DNA of 14,104 nucleotides, taken from NCBI GenBank assembly GCA_900755895.1, contig CAAEIG010000013.1, forward strand, positions 1 to 14,104. Direction: 5' to 3'. Positions 1 to 8,250 of the stretch are shown here, in pieces (position 1 is the first letter of the stretch; every line of letters begins with the position of its first letter). A model generated the notes under the pieces. The model did not search any database, had not been told where the DNA came from, and saw nothing but the letters and a program-made list of their open reading frames with translations. Source of the DNA: Clostridia bacterium. GTDB lineage: Bacteria; Bacillota; Clostridia; Oscillospirales; Acutalibacteraceae. Position numbers and translations under genes: made by a program.

Positions 1-171
1 GGCGGGCAGCTTGGTGACGTAGGCGGCGTCCAGGCCGTAGTTGGCCAGGGAGACGGCCACGTTGGCCTCGCCGCCGCCGAAGGTGAACTCCAGGTGGTCG
101 GCCTGGACAAAGCGCTCATAGTTGTAGGGCTGGAGCCGGATCATCAGCTCGCCGAAGGTAACGACTTTCAT
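1..171 (-). CDS. kdgK: PfkB-family sugar kinase, N-terminal part (probable 2-keto-3-deoxygluconate kinase)
   Basis: Only the first 57 codons are inside the window; the gene runs off the left edge. The visible N-terminus has the ribokinase/PfkB opening strand (VVTFGELMIRLQP) and the family's first signature, a GGGEANVAVSLANYG segment at residues 32-46, where the di-glycine and Asn contact the sugar. The ATG at 171-169 is preceded by AAGGAG at about 185-180. It lies 77 bp downstream of a KDPG aldolase gene on the same strand, so the likely reaction is ATP-dependent phosphorylation of 2-keto-3-deoxygluconate to KDPG in the cytoplasm, which the aldolase then splits. PfkB membership is clear. KDG specificity rests on the neighbour; fructokinase or another sugar kinase cannot be excluded without the C-terminus. 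Confidence 0.8.
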   Translation of the reverse strand, partial: MKVVTFGELMIRLQPYNYERFVQADHLEFTFGGGEANVAVSLANYGLDAAYVTKLPA

Positions 172-248
172 GTTCAGCACTCCTTAAAATGAAAAATTCA
201 GAATTTCCGTCCCGCCCCGCAGGGTGGACAGGATCGCGCTCTGGATGT

Positions 249-1211
249 TTATTTCTTCATCAGGTGGATGGCAAAGCCGCACACCTCGTCCTGGAGGTAG
301 ATGGCCTTGGTGCTGCCCTTGGCGTCGGTCTTGCGGCTGGATTCGTCAAACTGGACGCCCTGGAGGCCCAGATGGTACACGGCTCGGTCCACATTGTTGG
401 CGGCGATGGCGATGTGGCCGTGGGCGCCACGGCCGGGGGTCTTATTGAATTCTACGGCAGAGCCGGCGAAGTTGGAGGAGTTGCCCGGCTTATACTCAAA
501 GCCAAAGAGAGTGCACAGGGTCTTGGCGGCCCGCTCGGACTCCTGGGTGTCGGCGCAGTTGACCCCCACGTGGGCCAGCTGCAGGCCCAGCATGGTCTTT
601 ACCGCGTCCTGGCAGATGGCGGTGATCTCGTCCCACTTCTCCCCCTCAATCAGGTCCTTCTTTACCATCCAGGTGCCGCCGCAGGCGTAGATGCGGTCGT
701 AGTTCAGATAGTCGTTGACGTTCTTGGTGTTCACGCCGCCGGTGGGCATAAACTTCAGCTTGGGGAAGACGGGCGCCAGGGCCTTGATGCCGCTGATGCC
801 GCCGGACTGCTCGGCGGGGAAGAACTTGACATACTCCAGTCCGGCGTTGACAGCCCGGGTCATGTCAGAAGCGTTGACACAGCCGGGCAGGACAGGGACA
901 TCCTTTGCCAGGCAGTGGGCCACCAGCTCCTCATTGTAGCCGGGAGAGACGATAAACTTCGCTCCGGCAGCCAGGGCCCGGTCGCACTGCTCCACGCTGA
1001 GCACGGTACCCGCCCCCACCAGAACCTCGGGTACCTCCGCAGCGATGCGGCGGATGGCCTCCTCGCCAGCGGCGGTGCGGAAGGTGACCTCGGCGGCGGG
1101 CAGACCGCCCTTCACCAGGGCCCGGGCCAGGGGAACTGCTTTGTCAGCGTTGTCGATGGCAATAACCGGGATGATGCCGATTTCATATATTTTCTGTAAG
1201 ATTTGATCCAT
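249..1211 (-). CDS. eda: KDPG/KHG aldolase fused to a C-terminal glyoxalase-like (VOC) domain
   Basis: The 320-residue protein is about 105 residues longer than a usual Eda. Residues 1-210 are a class I aldolase TIM barrel: catalytic Glu41 in EVTFRT, the GAGTVL phosphate-site segment (66-71), Schiff-base Lys129 in VKFFPAE, and PTGGV (156-160). It should cleave 2-keto-3-deoxy-6-phosphogluconate to pyruvate and glyceraldehyde 3-phosphate, and possibly 4-hydroxy-2-oxoglutarate to pyruvate and glyoxylate. Residues 211-320 resemble one VOC/glyoxalase module, with His214 and His266 at places where the fold usually carries metal ligands. The position normally held by the last Glu appears to be His316. 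The role of this domain is unknown. The ATG at 1211-1209 has AGAGGAG upstream. The next gene is the PfkB kinase, so the two probably share a transcript for hexuronate or gluconate use. The aldolase call is firm; the VOC call is by eye. Confidence 0.88.
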   Translation of the reverse strand: MDQILQKIYEIGIIPVIAIDNADKAVPLARALVKGGLPAAEVTFRTAAGEEAIRRIAAEVPEVLVGAGTVLSVEQCDRALAAGAKFIVSPGYNEELVAHCLAKDVPVLPGCVNASDMTRAVNAGLEYVKFFPAEQSGGISGIKALAPVFPKLKFMPTGGVNTKNVNDYLNYDRIYACGGTWMVKKDLIEGEKWDEITAICQDAVKTMLGLQLAHVGVNCADTQESERAAKTLCTLFGFEYKPGNSSNFAGSAVEFNKTPGRGAHGHIAIAANNVDRAVYHLGLQGVQFDESSRKTDAKGSTKAIYLQDEVCGFAIHLMKK

Positions 1212-1316
1212 TTTACAGTCTCCTCTAAGTTTTCAGATTTGAATTTTTGCTCGGTATGCCGTCTTCCCGGGGACCGGCATATGCAGAGGAATCCGGATAT
1301 GCGAATGGTGGAACAA

Positions 1317-2741
1317 CTATGTCCCACGGTCCTGTACCGACCCGGACACCAAAGAGGATAGCCGCTCCCAATTGATTTTGGAGACGAAAATCTGACACAG
1401 AATACCTCGGAACATAAGGTCGGCCACCATGGCAATCCAAACAGCGCTCAGTCCAAAACCGAACCCAAATACTAGAATGGGGGCCAGTGGCATTCGGACC
1501 GCCCACATTCCGATCAGAATGGTGAAAAACGGTGTGCGGCTGTCGCCGGTTCCCCGCAGCACGCCCCCTAGAACAATGGATAGACCGTAGAGGGGCTCGG
1601 AGATGGCCACGATTTGCAGCATTTGTGCCGCCAGAGAGATCACGTCTTGATCAGGGGAGAAAATGCCGGCCAGGGGATGAGCCAGGGTAAAGAGAAGAAT
1701 CCCCGCCAGAAATCCGGAAGCCAGGCCGATCTGTCCGGACAGCCGTCCGTATTGGCGCGCCAGGGCGGGACAATTTCCACCCACAGTCTGCCCCACTACG
1801 GCAGTGGCGGCGAAAGAGACGCCTTGGGCCGGTAGATAGCTGATTGCCTCGGCAGTCACAGCCACATGGTTTGCGGCTAGAGAGACATTTCCCAAACTTG
1901 TCACCAGACGGGTCATGAACAACTGACCGCAGCTGAAGCAGGCGCGTTCCAGAAAGACAGGGGTGCCCAGAGACAACGCTCTGCGGACGACCGCCGGCTG
2001 AGGACAGTAGGGGCCGTCCGGCACCAGTTGAAGGGTGCTTTTGTGAAGCGTCATGTAGACCATTAGGGAGAGGCCCATAAGTCCGTTGGACAGGGCAGTC
2101 CCGATTGCGGCTCCGCTCACACCCAGACTGGCGCCCCAGAAGGAAAACGTCTGGTTCCAAATGACCACATCGCGTGTAGGGAAAATGAATAGGAAGTTGA
2201 AGCACAAGTTTAGGACATTGGCGCCCGCATTGAACAGCAGGGGGGTTCGTGTATCTCCGGAGCAGCGGAGCACCGCCGACAACACCGCCAGCAGCGATTG
2301 GAGGGGAAGGCCCATTCCATAGAAGAACAGGTAGCGCCGCGCATCCGGTAGGATCGCGGCCTCGGCTCCCAGCCATTGGGGAATGAATCGGGAGAGGGGA
2401 AGTATGCACAGAGCGGCCCCCAAGCCGATCATAAGTCCTCCGGTCACTGCCTGGTGGGCCGCTGTCCGAGCCCGTGTTTGATCGTTCCCACCCAGTGCGT
2501 GGGCCACCTGAACCGAGTACCCCACGCCGGCTGCCGCGAACAGTCCCAACAGGAGAAAACACACAGAGGAGTTGATTGCCACGGAAGCGGTGGCATCTGT
2601 CCCCAGAGAGCCCACCATGGCCGTGTCTATGTAGTTGGCTGCTGTCAAAAGCAGTTGTTCCAGAATTGCGGGCCAGGACAGCCGCAGCAGGACCACGATC
2701 GGCGGCCGCTCACGCCCTGTTTCCGGATGTGCTTGAAGCAT
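1317..2741 (-). CDS. MATE-family multidrug/toxin efflux transporter
   Basis: The 474-residue, strongly hydrophobic protein has the length and repeat layout of a 12-helix MATE exporter. Its two homologous halves each carry the typical loop sequence, VLRCSGDTRTP (about residues 162-172) and VLRGTGDSRTP (about 393-403). The N-terminus has a family-like LSWPAILEQLLLTAANYIDTAMVG stretch, split over helix 1 and the start of helix 2. MATE proteins export drugs or metabolites in exchange for Na+ or H+ across the cytoplasmic membrane. The ATG at 2741-2739 follows GGGAGGCG. It sits 158 bp after the amidohydrolase, beyond a strong hairpin, and 105 bp before the aldolase, so it may be its own unit. Its cargo cannot be told from sequence, and a link to the ureide cluster is only positional. 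Confidence 0.88.
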   Translation of the reverse strand: MLQAHPETGRERPPIVVLLRLSWPAILEQLLLTAANYIDTAMVGSLGTDATASVAINSSVCFLLLGLFAAAGVGYSVQVAHALGGNDQTRARTAAHQAVTGGLMIGLGAALCILPLSRFIPQWLGAEAAILPDARRYLFFYGMGLPLQSLLAVLSAVLRCSGDTRTPLLFNAGANVLNLCFNFLFIFPTRDVVIWNQTFSFWGASLGVSGAAIGTALSNGLMGLSLMVYMTLHKSTLQLVPDGPYCPQPAVVRRALSLGTPVFLERACFSCGQLFMTRLVTSLGNVSLAANHVAVTAEAISYLPAQGVSFAATAVVGQTVGGNCPALARQYGRLSGQIGLASGFLAGILLFTLAHPLAGIFSPDQDVISLAAQMLQIVAISEPLYGLSIVLGGVLRGTGDSRTPFFTILIGMWAVRMPLAPILVFGFGFGLSAVWIAMVADLMFRGILCQIFVSKINWERLSSLVSGSVQDRGT

Positions 2742-2819
2742 GGGTCTCGCCTCCCGATCAAATCCATTGTGGGGGTACCGCCGTACAGCTCAAAAGAGGT
2801 GCGGCGCGGCACAGAGAGT

Positions 2820-2858
2820 GCCGGAGGACCCGGAGCCATTTGCCCCAGGCCCTCCGGC
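2820..2858 (-). terminator. Large GC-rich hairpin between amidohydrolase and MATE genes
   Basis: Arms at 2820-2827 (GCCGGAGG) and 2851-2858 (CCTCCGGC) are perfect 8-bp complements. The 23 nt between them can extend the stem partly. On the minus strand it lies 42-80 nt after the amidohydrolase stop. There is no run of T after it, so it is either a weak or Rho-dependent terminator, or an mRNA-stabilising hairpin separating the two transcripts. Confidence 0.35.
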
Positions 2859-2899
2859 ATGAAAGAAAGGAAGGATTTGGATGTGATAACAGAGATGCG

Positions 2900-4324
2900 T
2901 TACAATTTGTCTTCCCGCATGAAATGAGCGTTGGTGCCGTCGATTTCGAAGAACTCCTTGGCGGCGCGCCGGCCGATGTCGTCGGGATATTGGGGAATGG
3001 CGGCCAGGTAGTCCTCGGCGTTGATGCGGGTAAACTTGCCGTCCTGCATGATGATCTCGCCGTCCACCGCGGCCAGAGCCACCTCGCAGCCGCGGGCGCT
3101 GTACACCAGATTGGGAACCATGTTCCGCATGGGATACGTGTAAATGGGGAGCATAGAGGGACAATTCAAGTCGATGGCGATAAAGTCCGCCTGCTTTCCG
3201 GCCTCCAGAGAGCCTACCGTATCCCCCAGACCGATTGCTCTGGCCCCTTCGATCGTGGCCATGCGCAGCGCCTTCCAGGCGGGCATGATCTCCGGGTTTT
3301 GGTACTTGATTTTATTGAACAGACAGACGTTTTTCATCTCGTTGATGATGTTGTGGCAGTTATTGCCCGGCGCCTGGTCAGAGCCCAGGGCCACGTTGCC
3401 CCCTGCCTCCTGGAACACTACGCTGGGACAGACGATTCCATCAATGATGCCGATGGAGCCCGGGTTTACGATCATAGAGGCCCCGCGCTTGGCGATCAAG
3501 GCGGCCTCCTCGTCGCTGCAGTCGGTGAGATGCACTGCAATCAGGGACTCATCCAGGTATCCCAGGGAATCCAGAAACTCCGTAGGCCGCTTGCCGTAAC
3601 GCTGGACGATCTGATATGTCTCACGGTCCCCCTGCTGTACGTGCATGTGGATCTTGGAACCCCGCTCTTTTACGGCCTTTTGGATCTTCAAGAGCATTTC
3701 TGGACTGACAAAATCGGCGCCCTGGGGGCCAAAAAGAATTTTGATGCGGCCGTTTGCTTTTCCGTTCCAGGCGTCGTAGAGAGCCAGGTTGCGGTTCAGG
3801 CTCTCTTCGCCCATATCGTCGTCAAACTCATAGAGCTCCCCGGGATTGTAAACCCGGCGCTTGGCGGCGCGGATGGTCTGGGCGATGTTTCCGCGGGCAC
3901 CTACCTTCTCAATAAAAGCGCACACATTTTCCATTTTGGACTCATAGTCCCCTAAGGTGGTGGTACCGGCCCGAATTGCCTCCAGAATGGCTACCCGGCT
4001 GCCCGCATCCCGTTCCTCATCGTTGACGGCATTGTCAAAGGGCTGCAGGCCGAACATCATCCAGCTGTTGGTATCCTGAGCCAGACCACGCATGATGTTG
4101 CAGGCGGTGTGCATATGGCCGTCAATGAAACCGGGAAGTACCATGTGGTGCTTGAGCTCAATGACTTCTTCGGGAAGATAGCGGGAGAAGAGGTCGTCTC
4201 GAGGACCTACTTCCAGGATTTTGCCGCAGTCCACAGCCATGGCCGCATTGGCCCGATAGCCCACGCCCTCTCCTTCCATAGTGTAGAAATGGGGGGCGCA
4301 TACCAGTTTATCGATCTTCCTCAT
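2900..4324 (-). CDS. TrzN/SsnA-like metal-dependent amidohydrolase (COG0402-type deaminase/hydrolase)
   Basis: The 474-residue protein is a cytosolic amidohydrolase-superfamily TIM barrel of the S-adenosylhomocysteine deaminase/TrzN/SsnA branch. Visible metal-site elements are His70-Met-His72 in GFIDGHMHT, His226-Met-His228 in KIHMH, His265 in AVHLTD and Asp316 in LGSDQAPGNN; the C-terminus has the usual GSLEAGKQADFIAID end-of-barrel segment. The family hydrolyses C-N bonds on ring carbons (deamination or dechlorination). One oddity is that the HxHxxE motif, whose Glu donates the proton in deaminases, appears here as HMHVQQ, giving Gln231 instead. The chemistry may therefore differ. ATG 4324-4322 has a weak AGGAGAA site. 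It lies 30 bp after the NhaC antiporter and is the last gene of the ureide cluster, suggesting it prepares or finishes the same substrate. Family confidence is high, substrate unknown. Confidence 0.85.
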   Translation of the reverse strand: MRKIDKLVCAPHFYTMEGEGVGYRANAAMAVDCGKILEVGPRDDLFSRYLPEEVIELKHHMVLPGFIDGHMHTACNIMRGLAQDTNSWMMFGLQPFDNAVNDEERDAGSRVAILEAIRAGTTTLGDYESKMENVCAFIEKVGARGNIAQTIRAAKRRVYNPGELYEFDDDMGEESLNRNLALYDAWNGKANGRIKILFGPQGADFVSPEMLLKIQKAVKERGSKIHMHVQQGDRETYQIVQRYGKRPTEFLDSLGYLDESLIAVHLTDCSDEEAALIAKRGASMIVNPGSIGIIDGIVCPSVVFQEAGGNVALGSDQAPGNNCHNIINEMKNVCLFNKIKYQNPEIMPAWKALRMATIEGARAIGLGDTVGSLEAGKQADFIAIDLNCPSMLPIYTYPMRNMVPNLVYSARGCEVALAAVDGEIIMQDGKFTRINAEDYLAAIPQYPDDIGRRAAKEFFEIDGTNAHFMREDKL

Positions 4325-4354
4325 AATGTTCTCCTTATGGCACAGAAATAGGGG

Positions 4355-5887
4355 TCAGTGGACTTTTTCAGGATAGCGCATCTTGGTCAGCTGCGTCAAC
4401 GCGAACAGAGCGATTACAACCAGTACGCCGGTCACCGCAATGCTGACCACATACTGACCAGACAGACCGCCAAACACAAAGCCGATGAACGCACACACGC
4501 CCACTGTGATGCCATAGGGCAGCTGTGTCATAACGTGGACAATATGATTGCAGGACGCGCCGGTGGAAGAGAGAACGGTGGTGTCAGAAATGGGGGAGCA
4601 CTGGTCGCCGAACAGGCCGCCGCCGATGACAGAGGCCACCACATAGGGAATGGAGATGTCGAAGGCCACCGCCATGGGGAATGCGATGGGCATCATAATG
4701 GACCATACGCCCCAGGAAGAGCCGGTAGCGAAGGAGATCAGCGCACCAAACAGGAAGATCAGGGCGGGGACCATGCCGGGAGTCAGATAGTTCTCCACAA
4801 TGTGAATGAGGAACTCGCTGGTGCCCATCTGATCCACGATGTCACCCAGAGACCAAGCGGCCACCAGGATGAAGGGGACGCTGATCAACTCGGCCATGCC
4901 GTCCAGGAAGGTGCCGAAGGCCTTGGTGACGGAGAACAGCTTGGTGGCCACGCCTACGATGCCGGCGCCCACGCCGCCGCCCATGAAAGCGATGCAGATG
5001 GCCAGAGTGATGTTGGCGTTCCGGAACGAGCCCACCAGACCATTGTTGACGATGTCGCCGCTCCAGAAGATTGTGGCAAACAGGGAGGCAAAGAGACACA
5101 CAATAGGAATGATAAAGTTCCACAGAGTCAGATTATATCCCTTGGGCAGTTCTTCCTTTACCTCGGGGACCAAGGGTTCCACGCCGTCAGCCAGGAGCTT
5201 TCCGGTCTCCCGGGCACGCCGCTCCTCCTTGTACATGGGACCAAAATTCAGGCTGAAGGCGGCGACAATCAGCACAGTGATCATGGAGAAGATGCCGTAC
5301 AGGTTAAAGGGCAGCATCTCCAGCCAGATCCCCCACTCGTTGCCGCTGATGCCGGCGGCAGCCAGCTCTGCGGCAATCAAGCCAGTGATGAAGGGGCCGT
5401 AGCTGCTGATGGGGGACAGGGCCGCCAGGTTACAGCCCATGGAGTCCAGAATATAGGACAACTTGGCCCGGGAGACCCGCACGGTGTCGGTGACCGGGCG
5501 CATGATCGTGCCCAGCATCAGGCAAGGCTCCGTGTAGCAGAAGATGAAGGCGCTCAGGCAGGTGACGATCTGTCCTTTTTTTGCGGTGTTGATGATTTTG
5601 GTGACCCGGGTTGCAAAGGCGTTTGCCGCGCCTGTTTTCCGAAGCATGGCAATCATGCCGCCAGACAGGGTGACCAGTACGATAAGAGATGCGTTTCCGC
5701 TGAGGGAGGGCATCACGTAGTCAGAGATGATCTTGACGAATCCCACCAGTGGATTATACCCGTTGATCATGGTGGAGCCTAGCCAAACAGCCACAAAAAG
5801 GGAAAAGACAGTTTGCTTTGTAACTAGTGCCAGAACAATAGCAACAATTGGGGGAATGAGACATAGCACGCCAAATGTGGTATCCAT
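4355..5887 (-). CDS. nhaC: NhaC-family Na+/H+ antiporter-type transporter
   Basis: The 510-residue protein is a polytopic membrane protein with about 11-12 hydrophobic segments and a charged cytoplasmic loop near residues 222-248. The C-terminal half carries the highly conserved NhaC signature, FGDQCSPISDTTVLSSTGA followed by CNHIVHVMTQLPY, and an upstream ATGSSWGVWSIMMP segment. Known NhaC-type proteins exchange Na+ for H+, and some (MleN) exchange carboxylates such as malate/lactate. Placed between hydantoinase and amidohydrolase genes, it is the only obvious importer in the cluster, so it may carry the substrate or a product amino/keto acid, or restore ion balance; this is inference. ATG 5887-5885 follows AAGGAGG with good spacing. 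The 183-bp gap before it is the largest inside the cluster. Confidence 0.88.
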   Translation of the reverse strand: MDTTFGVLCLIPPIVAIVLALVTKQTVFSLFVAVWLGSTMINGYNPLVGFVKIISDYVMPSLSGNASLIVLVTLSGGMIAMLRKTGAANAFATRVTKIINTAKKGQIVTCLSAFIFCYTEPCLMLGTIMRPVTDTVRVSRAKLSYILDSMGCNLAALSPISSYGPFITGLIAAELAAAGISGNEWGIWLEMLPFNLYGIFSMITVLIVAAFSLNFGPMYKEERRARETGKLLADGVEPLVPEVKEELPKGYNLTLWNFIIPIVCLFASLFATIFWSGDIVNNGLVGSFRNANITLAICIAFMGGGVGAGIVGVATKLFSVTKAFGTFLDGMAELISVPFILVAAWSLGDIVDQMGTSEFLIHIVENYLTPGMVPALIFLFGALISFATGSSWGVWSIMMPIAFPMAVAFDISIPYVVASVIGGGLFGDQCSPISDTTVLSSTGASCNHIVHVMTQLPYGITVGVCAFIGFVFGGLSGQYVVSIAVTGVLVVIALFALTQLTKMRYPEKVH

Positions 5888-6070
5888 AAGATAGACCTCC
5901 TTATTGATTATTCTGCGCTATTTCACTTCCATTTTCCTAGATTTACAAAATTCGGAAAATCCGGCCGCCGCGTTCTGTAATATGCTCCCTCCTTTCTCCC
6001 TCTGCTCCACGAAATGCGTGGCCTCCTCTCAGAACTGCCGACCCGCCGCCCTTTCCGGAATGCACAAAGA

Positions 6071-7477
6071 TTACCTGCGGCCCTCATAGCAGGAACCGTA
6101 CATCTTGGCGGGAATAAACTGCCCCTGGCCGTAACGACCCACAAATTTGGCGTTTTCCACTACTACGCTGCCCCGTAGCAGTACAGTCTCCACCCGGCCG
6201 GACTGACGGCGGCCCTCATAGATGTTGTAGTCCACCCCGTTGGGATTGTCGGCCAGATGAATCTGCCCCTCATAGCTGGGGTCGAAGATGACGATGTCCG
6301 CGTCGGACCCCACGGCCAGCGTGCCCTTTCGGGGATAGATGCCGTTGATTTTTGCGGGCAGAGTGGCAATCACATCCACAAATTTCTGCCGAGAAATTTT
6401 TCCGGTACACACGCCCTCGGTCCACACCATATGGAACCGGTCTCCGGCTCCGGGGGAGCCATTGGGAATCTGGGTAAAGTCATTCCGGCCAGCCTGCTTT
6501 AATTCGGCCACATCAATGCCGCAGTGATCGGAGGAGACCGCCGTCAGCAGTCCGCTGTCCAGTGCGGCCCAAAGGGCTTCGCAGTCTTCTTGGTCCCGCA
6601 GGGCGGGGGAGCAGACAAATTTCGCCGCTTCATTGAAGTCCGGATTGTCCAGCACCTCTTTTGTGGTGGTGAGGTAGTGAGTACAAGTTTCTCCGTAGAC
6701 CCGCTGACCGGTGCCCTTAGCGGCCTGAAGCTGCGCCAAGGCTTCCCGGCAGGTCATATGGGCGATATACAGAGGAGTATCCGTCTGACCAGCCAGGTAA
6801 ATTGCACGGCGTACCGCTTCCGCTTCGGTAAAAGGAGGACGGGAGACGTAATGGTAATGGGGGGTCAGCTGTCCCTGTTTGACGCACTCACTGCGGAGGA
6901 AATTCAGAATTTCTCCGTTTTCCGCGTGGACAAACACAGTGGCGCCCACTTCCCGGCTTTTCTCCAGAATCCGGAAAAACGTTCCGTCGTCTACATGGAG
7001 GGGGGACCCATTATACGCCATAAAGATCTTGATGCTGGAGATGCCGCGCTCCGGGAAAGCCTGGATTTCGTCAAAGATGCTGTCCATGATATACGTCACC
7101 ATGGCGTGGAGCGCGAAGTCCACACAGGCCTTGTCTTTTGCCCTCACGTTGATGCGGTAGTCTATGGAATCCAACAGCCCCTGGTCCGGGTCCTGGGGCG
7201 CGAAATCCACGATGGTGGTGGTTCCGCCCACGATGGCCGAGTCGGTGGTTTCGTAGCCCGCCGTGTCCCGGTCGCCTACATTGCACAGGGCGGAGAAGTG
7301 GGTATGCTGGTCCACGCCGCCGGGAAAAACATACTTGCCGGAGGCATCCAGAATATAGTCGGCATCCTGTCCTAAATCCGTTCCGATGGCCCGGATCGTC
7401 TCGCCCTCCACCAGAATGTCACCATGGAATTCCTGCTCAGCGGTAACGATGGTCCCGCCTTTGATCAGTGTACGCAT
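6071..7477 (-). CDS. hydA: Hydantoinase/dihydropyrimidinase (cyclic-amide hydrolase)
   Basis: The 468-residue cytosolic enzyme has the complete dinuclear-zinc set of D-hydantoinases: His58 and His60 in GGVDQHTH, Lys150 (the carbamylated bridging lysine) in SIKIFMAYNG, His184 in HAENGE, His240 in YIAHMTC and Asp317 in SSDHCG. Tyr155, Ser289 and Asn339, which bind the ring in characterised members, are also in place, so it should be active. It reversibly opens hydantoins or 5,6-dihydropyrimidines to N-carbamoyl amino acids. Length is normal. ATG 7477-7475 has AGGAGGAAC upstream and begins 11 bp after the racemase stop, so it is translationally close-packed with racemase and decarbamoylase. Whether the natural ring is 5- or 6-membered cannot be told. 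An allantoinase role is less likely given the Tyr155 and overall motif set. Confidence 0.92.
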   Translation of the reverse strand: MRTLIKGGTIVTAEQEFHGDILVEGETIRAIGTDLGQDADYILDASGKYVFPGGVDQHTHFSALCNVGDRDTAGYETTDSAIVGGTTTIVDFAPQDPDQGLLDSIDYRINVRAKDKACVDFALHAMVTYIMDSIFDEIQAFPERGISSIKIFMAYNGSPLHVDDGTFFRILEKSREVGATVFVHAENGEILNFLRSECVKQGQLTPHYHYVSRPPFTEAEAVRRAIYLAGQTDTPLYIAHMTCREALAQLQAAKGTGQRVYGETCTHYLTTTKEVLDNPDFNEAAKFVCSPALRDQEDCEALWAALDSGLLTAVSSDHCGIDVAELKQAGRNDFTQIPNGSPGAGDRFHMVWTEGVCTGKISRQKFVDVIATLPAKINGIYPRKGTLAVGSDADIVIFDPSYEGQIHLADNPNGVDYNIYEGRRQSGRVETVLLRGSVVVENAKFVGRYGQGQFIPAKMYGSCYEGRR

Positions 7478-7488
7478 AGCTGTTCCTC

Positions 7489-8235
7489 CTAAAATGTCAA
7501 GTCCTTTTTGGTGAACATGGGGAGGCCCACGATCTCCTTATTTTCCGGGTAGCCCCAGGTGGATACCTTGCTGGTGGTCAGGCGCATATCCACCATGGCC
7601 TCTGCAAATTTGACGGCGGGCATCACCCCGTCCAAGACAGGGACGCCTAATTTTTGACTCAGATCTTCCACGAAATCCACAAAGCCAGCGCACCCCAGCA
7701 GGATGCACTCGGCGCCGTCCTCCCGGACGGCCAGCTCTCCCTGATGGGCCAAGGCGGCCAGTCCCCGTTCCGGGTCTCGCCCGAACTCTAGCACGCTCAG
7801 ATCTGTGGAGCGGATGGACCGGCAGAATTTCTCCGCTCCGTAGCTGGATACCACGTCTTCCGTCACTTTACGGGAGCGGGTCAGCACCGACACAATGGAG
7901 AAATACGGGGCAATGAATTTGGCCGCCGTGATAGCTGATTCGCAGATTCCCAGTACCGGTTTAGCGGTGACCTCTCGGGCGGCCTGAAGCCCGGGGTCGC
8001 CAAAGCAGGCAATGATAAATGCGTCGGCGTTTTCCTCCCGGTCTCCTCGGATGACCTCTTTCAGGACACCTGGGACGGCCAGATACTCGTCCGTAAAGGT
8101 CTCGATGCTGTCCGGACCGGTCTCAGGGCTCACCGCCCACACCTGTGTGTCGGGGCGGGCCACACGGCGGGCCAGACGGGCCACACTATCCGTCATGGAC
8201 TGAGTGATGTTGGGGTTGATGATCTTGATTTTCAA
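7489..8235 (-). CDS. Asp/Glu/hydantoin racemase-family protein
   Basis: The 248-residue protein has the two-cysteine pattern of cofactor-independent racemases: Cys77 in IIACFGDPG and Cys182 in ILLGCAGFVDF, plus the N-terminal KIKIINPNIT strand typical of hydantoin racemases. These cysteines take and give the alpha proton, epimerising 5-substituted hydantoins or similar ring compounds so both enantiomers can be used. The start is TTG (8235-8233), overlapping the TGA stop of the upstream gene as TTGA, with a strong AAAGGAGGG site 5 nt before it; no in-frame ATG near it fits as well. Position between decarbamoylase and hydantoinase genes supports hydantoin racemase over aspartate or glutamate racemase. 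Maleate isomerase-like activity is a further family option. Confidence 0.88.
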   Translation of the reverse strand: MKIKIINPNITQSMTDSVARLARRVARPDTQVWAVSPETGPDSIETFTDEYLAVPGVLKEVIRGDREENADAFIIACFGDPGLQAAREVTAKPVLGICESAITAAKFIAPYFSIVSVLTRSRKVTEDVVSSYGAEKFCRSIRSTDLSVLEFGRDPERGLAALAHQGELAVREDGAECILLGCAGFVDFVEDLSQKLGVPVLDGVMPAVKFAEAMVDMRLTTSKVSTWGYPENKEIVGLPMFTKKDLTF

Positions 8236-8250
8236 AGTGCGCCCTCCTTT
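8225..8250 (-). promoter_or_regulatory. Coupled TTG start and ribosome-binding site of the racemase
   Basis: On the minus strand AAAGGAGGG is followed after 5 nt by TTGA, which holds both the TTG start of the racemase and the TGA stop of the M20 hydrolase. The strong site and one-frame-shifted overlap suggest termination-reinitiation coupling despite the rare start codon. Confidence 0.6.

Noticed and set aside
189..1199. Plus-strand open frame of 336 codons opposite the aldolase
   Set aside because: Low-complexity Gly/Ala/Val-rich shadow translation; the minus frame has the aldolase active site.
1255..1281. TATGCCG/CGGCATA inverted repeat between MATE and aldolase genes as a terminator
   Set aside because: Seven-bp stem with a 13-nt loop and no T run in either direction; too weak to call.
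2576..3955. Plus-strand open frame of 459 codons opposite the amidohydrolase gene
   Set aside because: It spans two unrelated minus-strand genes and their gap, and shows no motif; the minus frame carries the metal-binding residues.
4358..5782. Long plus-strand open frame of 474 codons opposite the antiporter gene
   Set aside because: Its product is rich in His, Gly, Asp and Gln with no recognisable domain, as expected for the complement of a GC-rich membrane-protein gene; the minus frame has the full NhaC signature.
5888..6070. Riboswitch or attenuator in the 183-bp gap before the antiporter
   Set aside because: Only a 5-bp CCACG/CGTGG hairpin and a CGGA/TCCG mini-stem are visible; no known riboswitch core was recognised.
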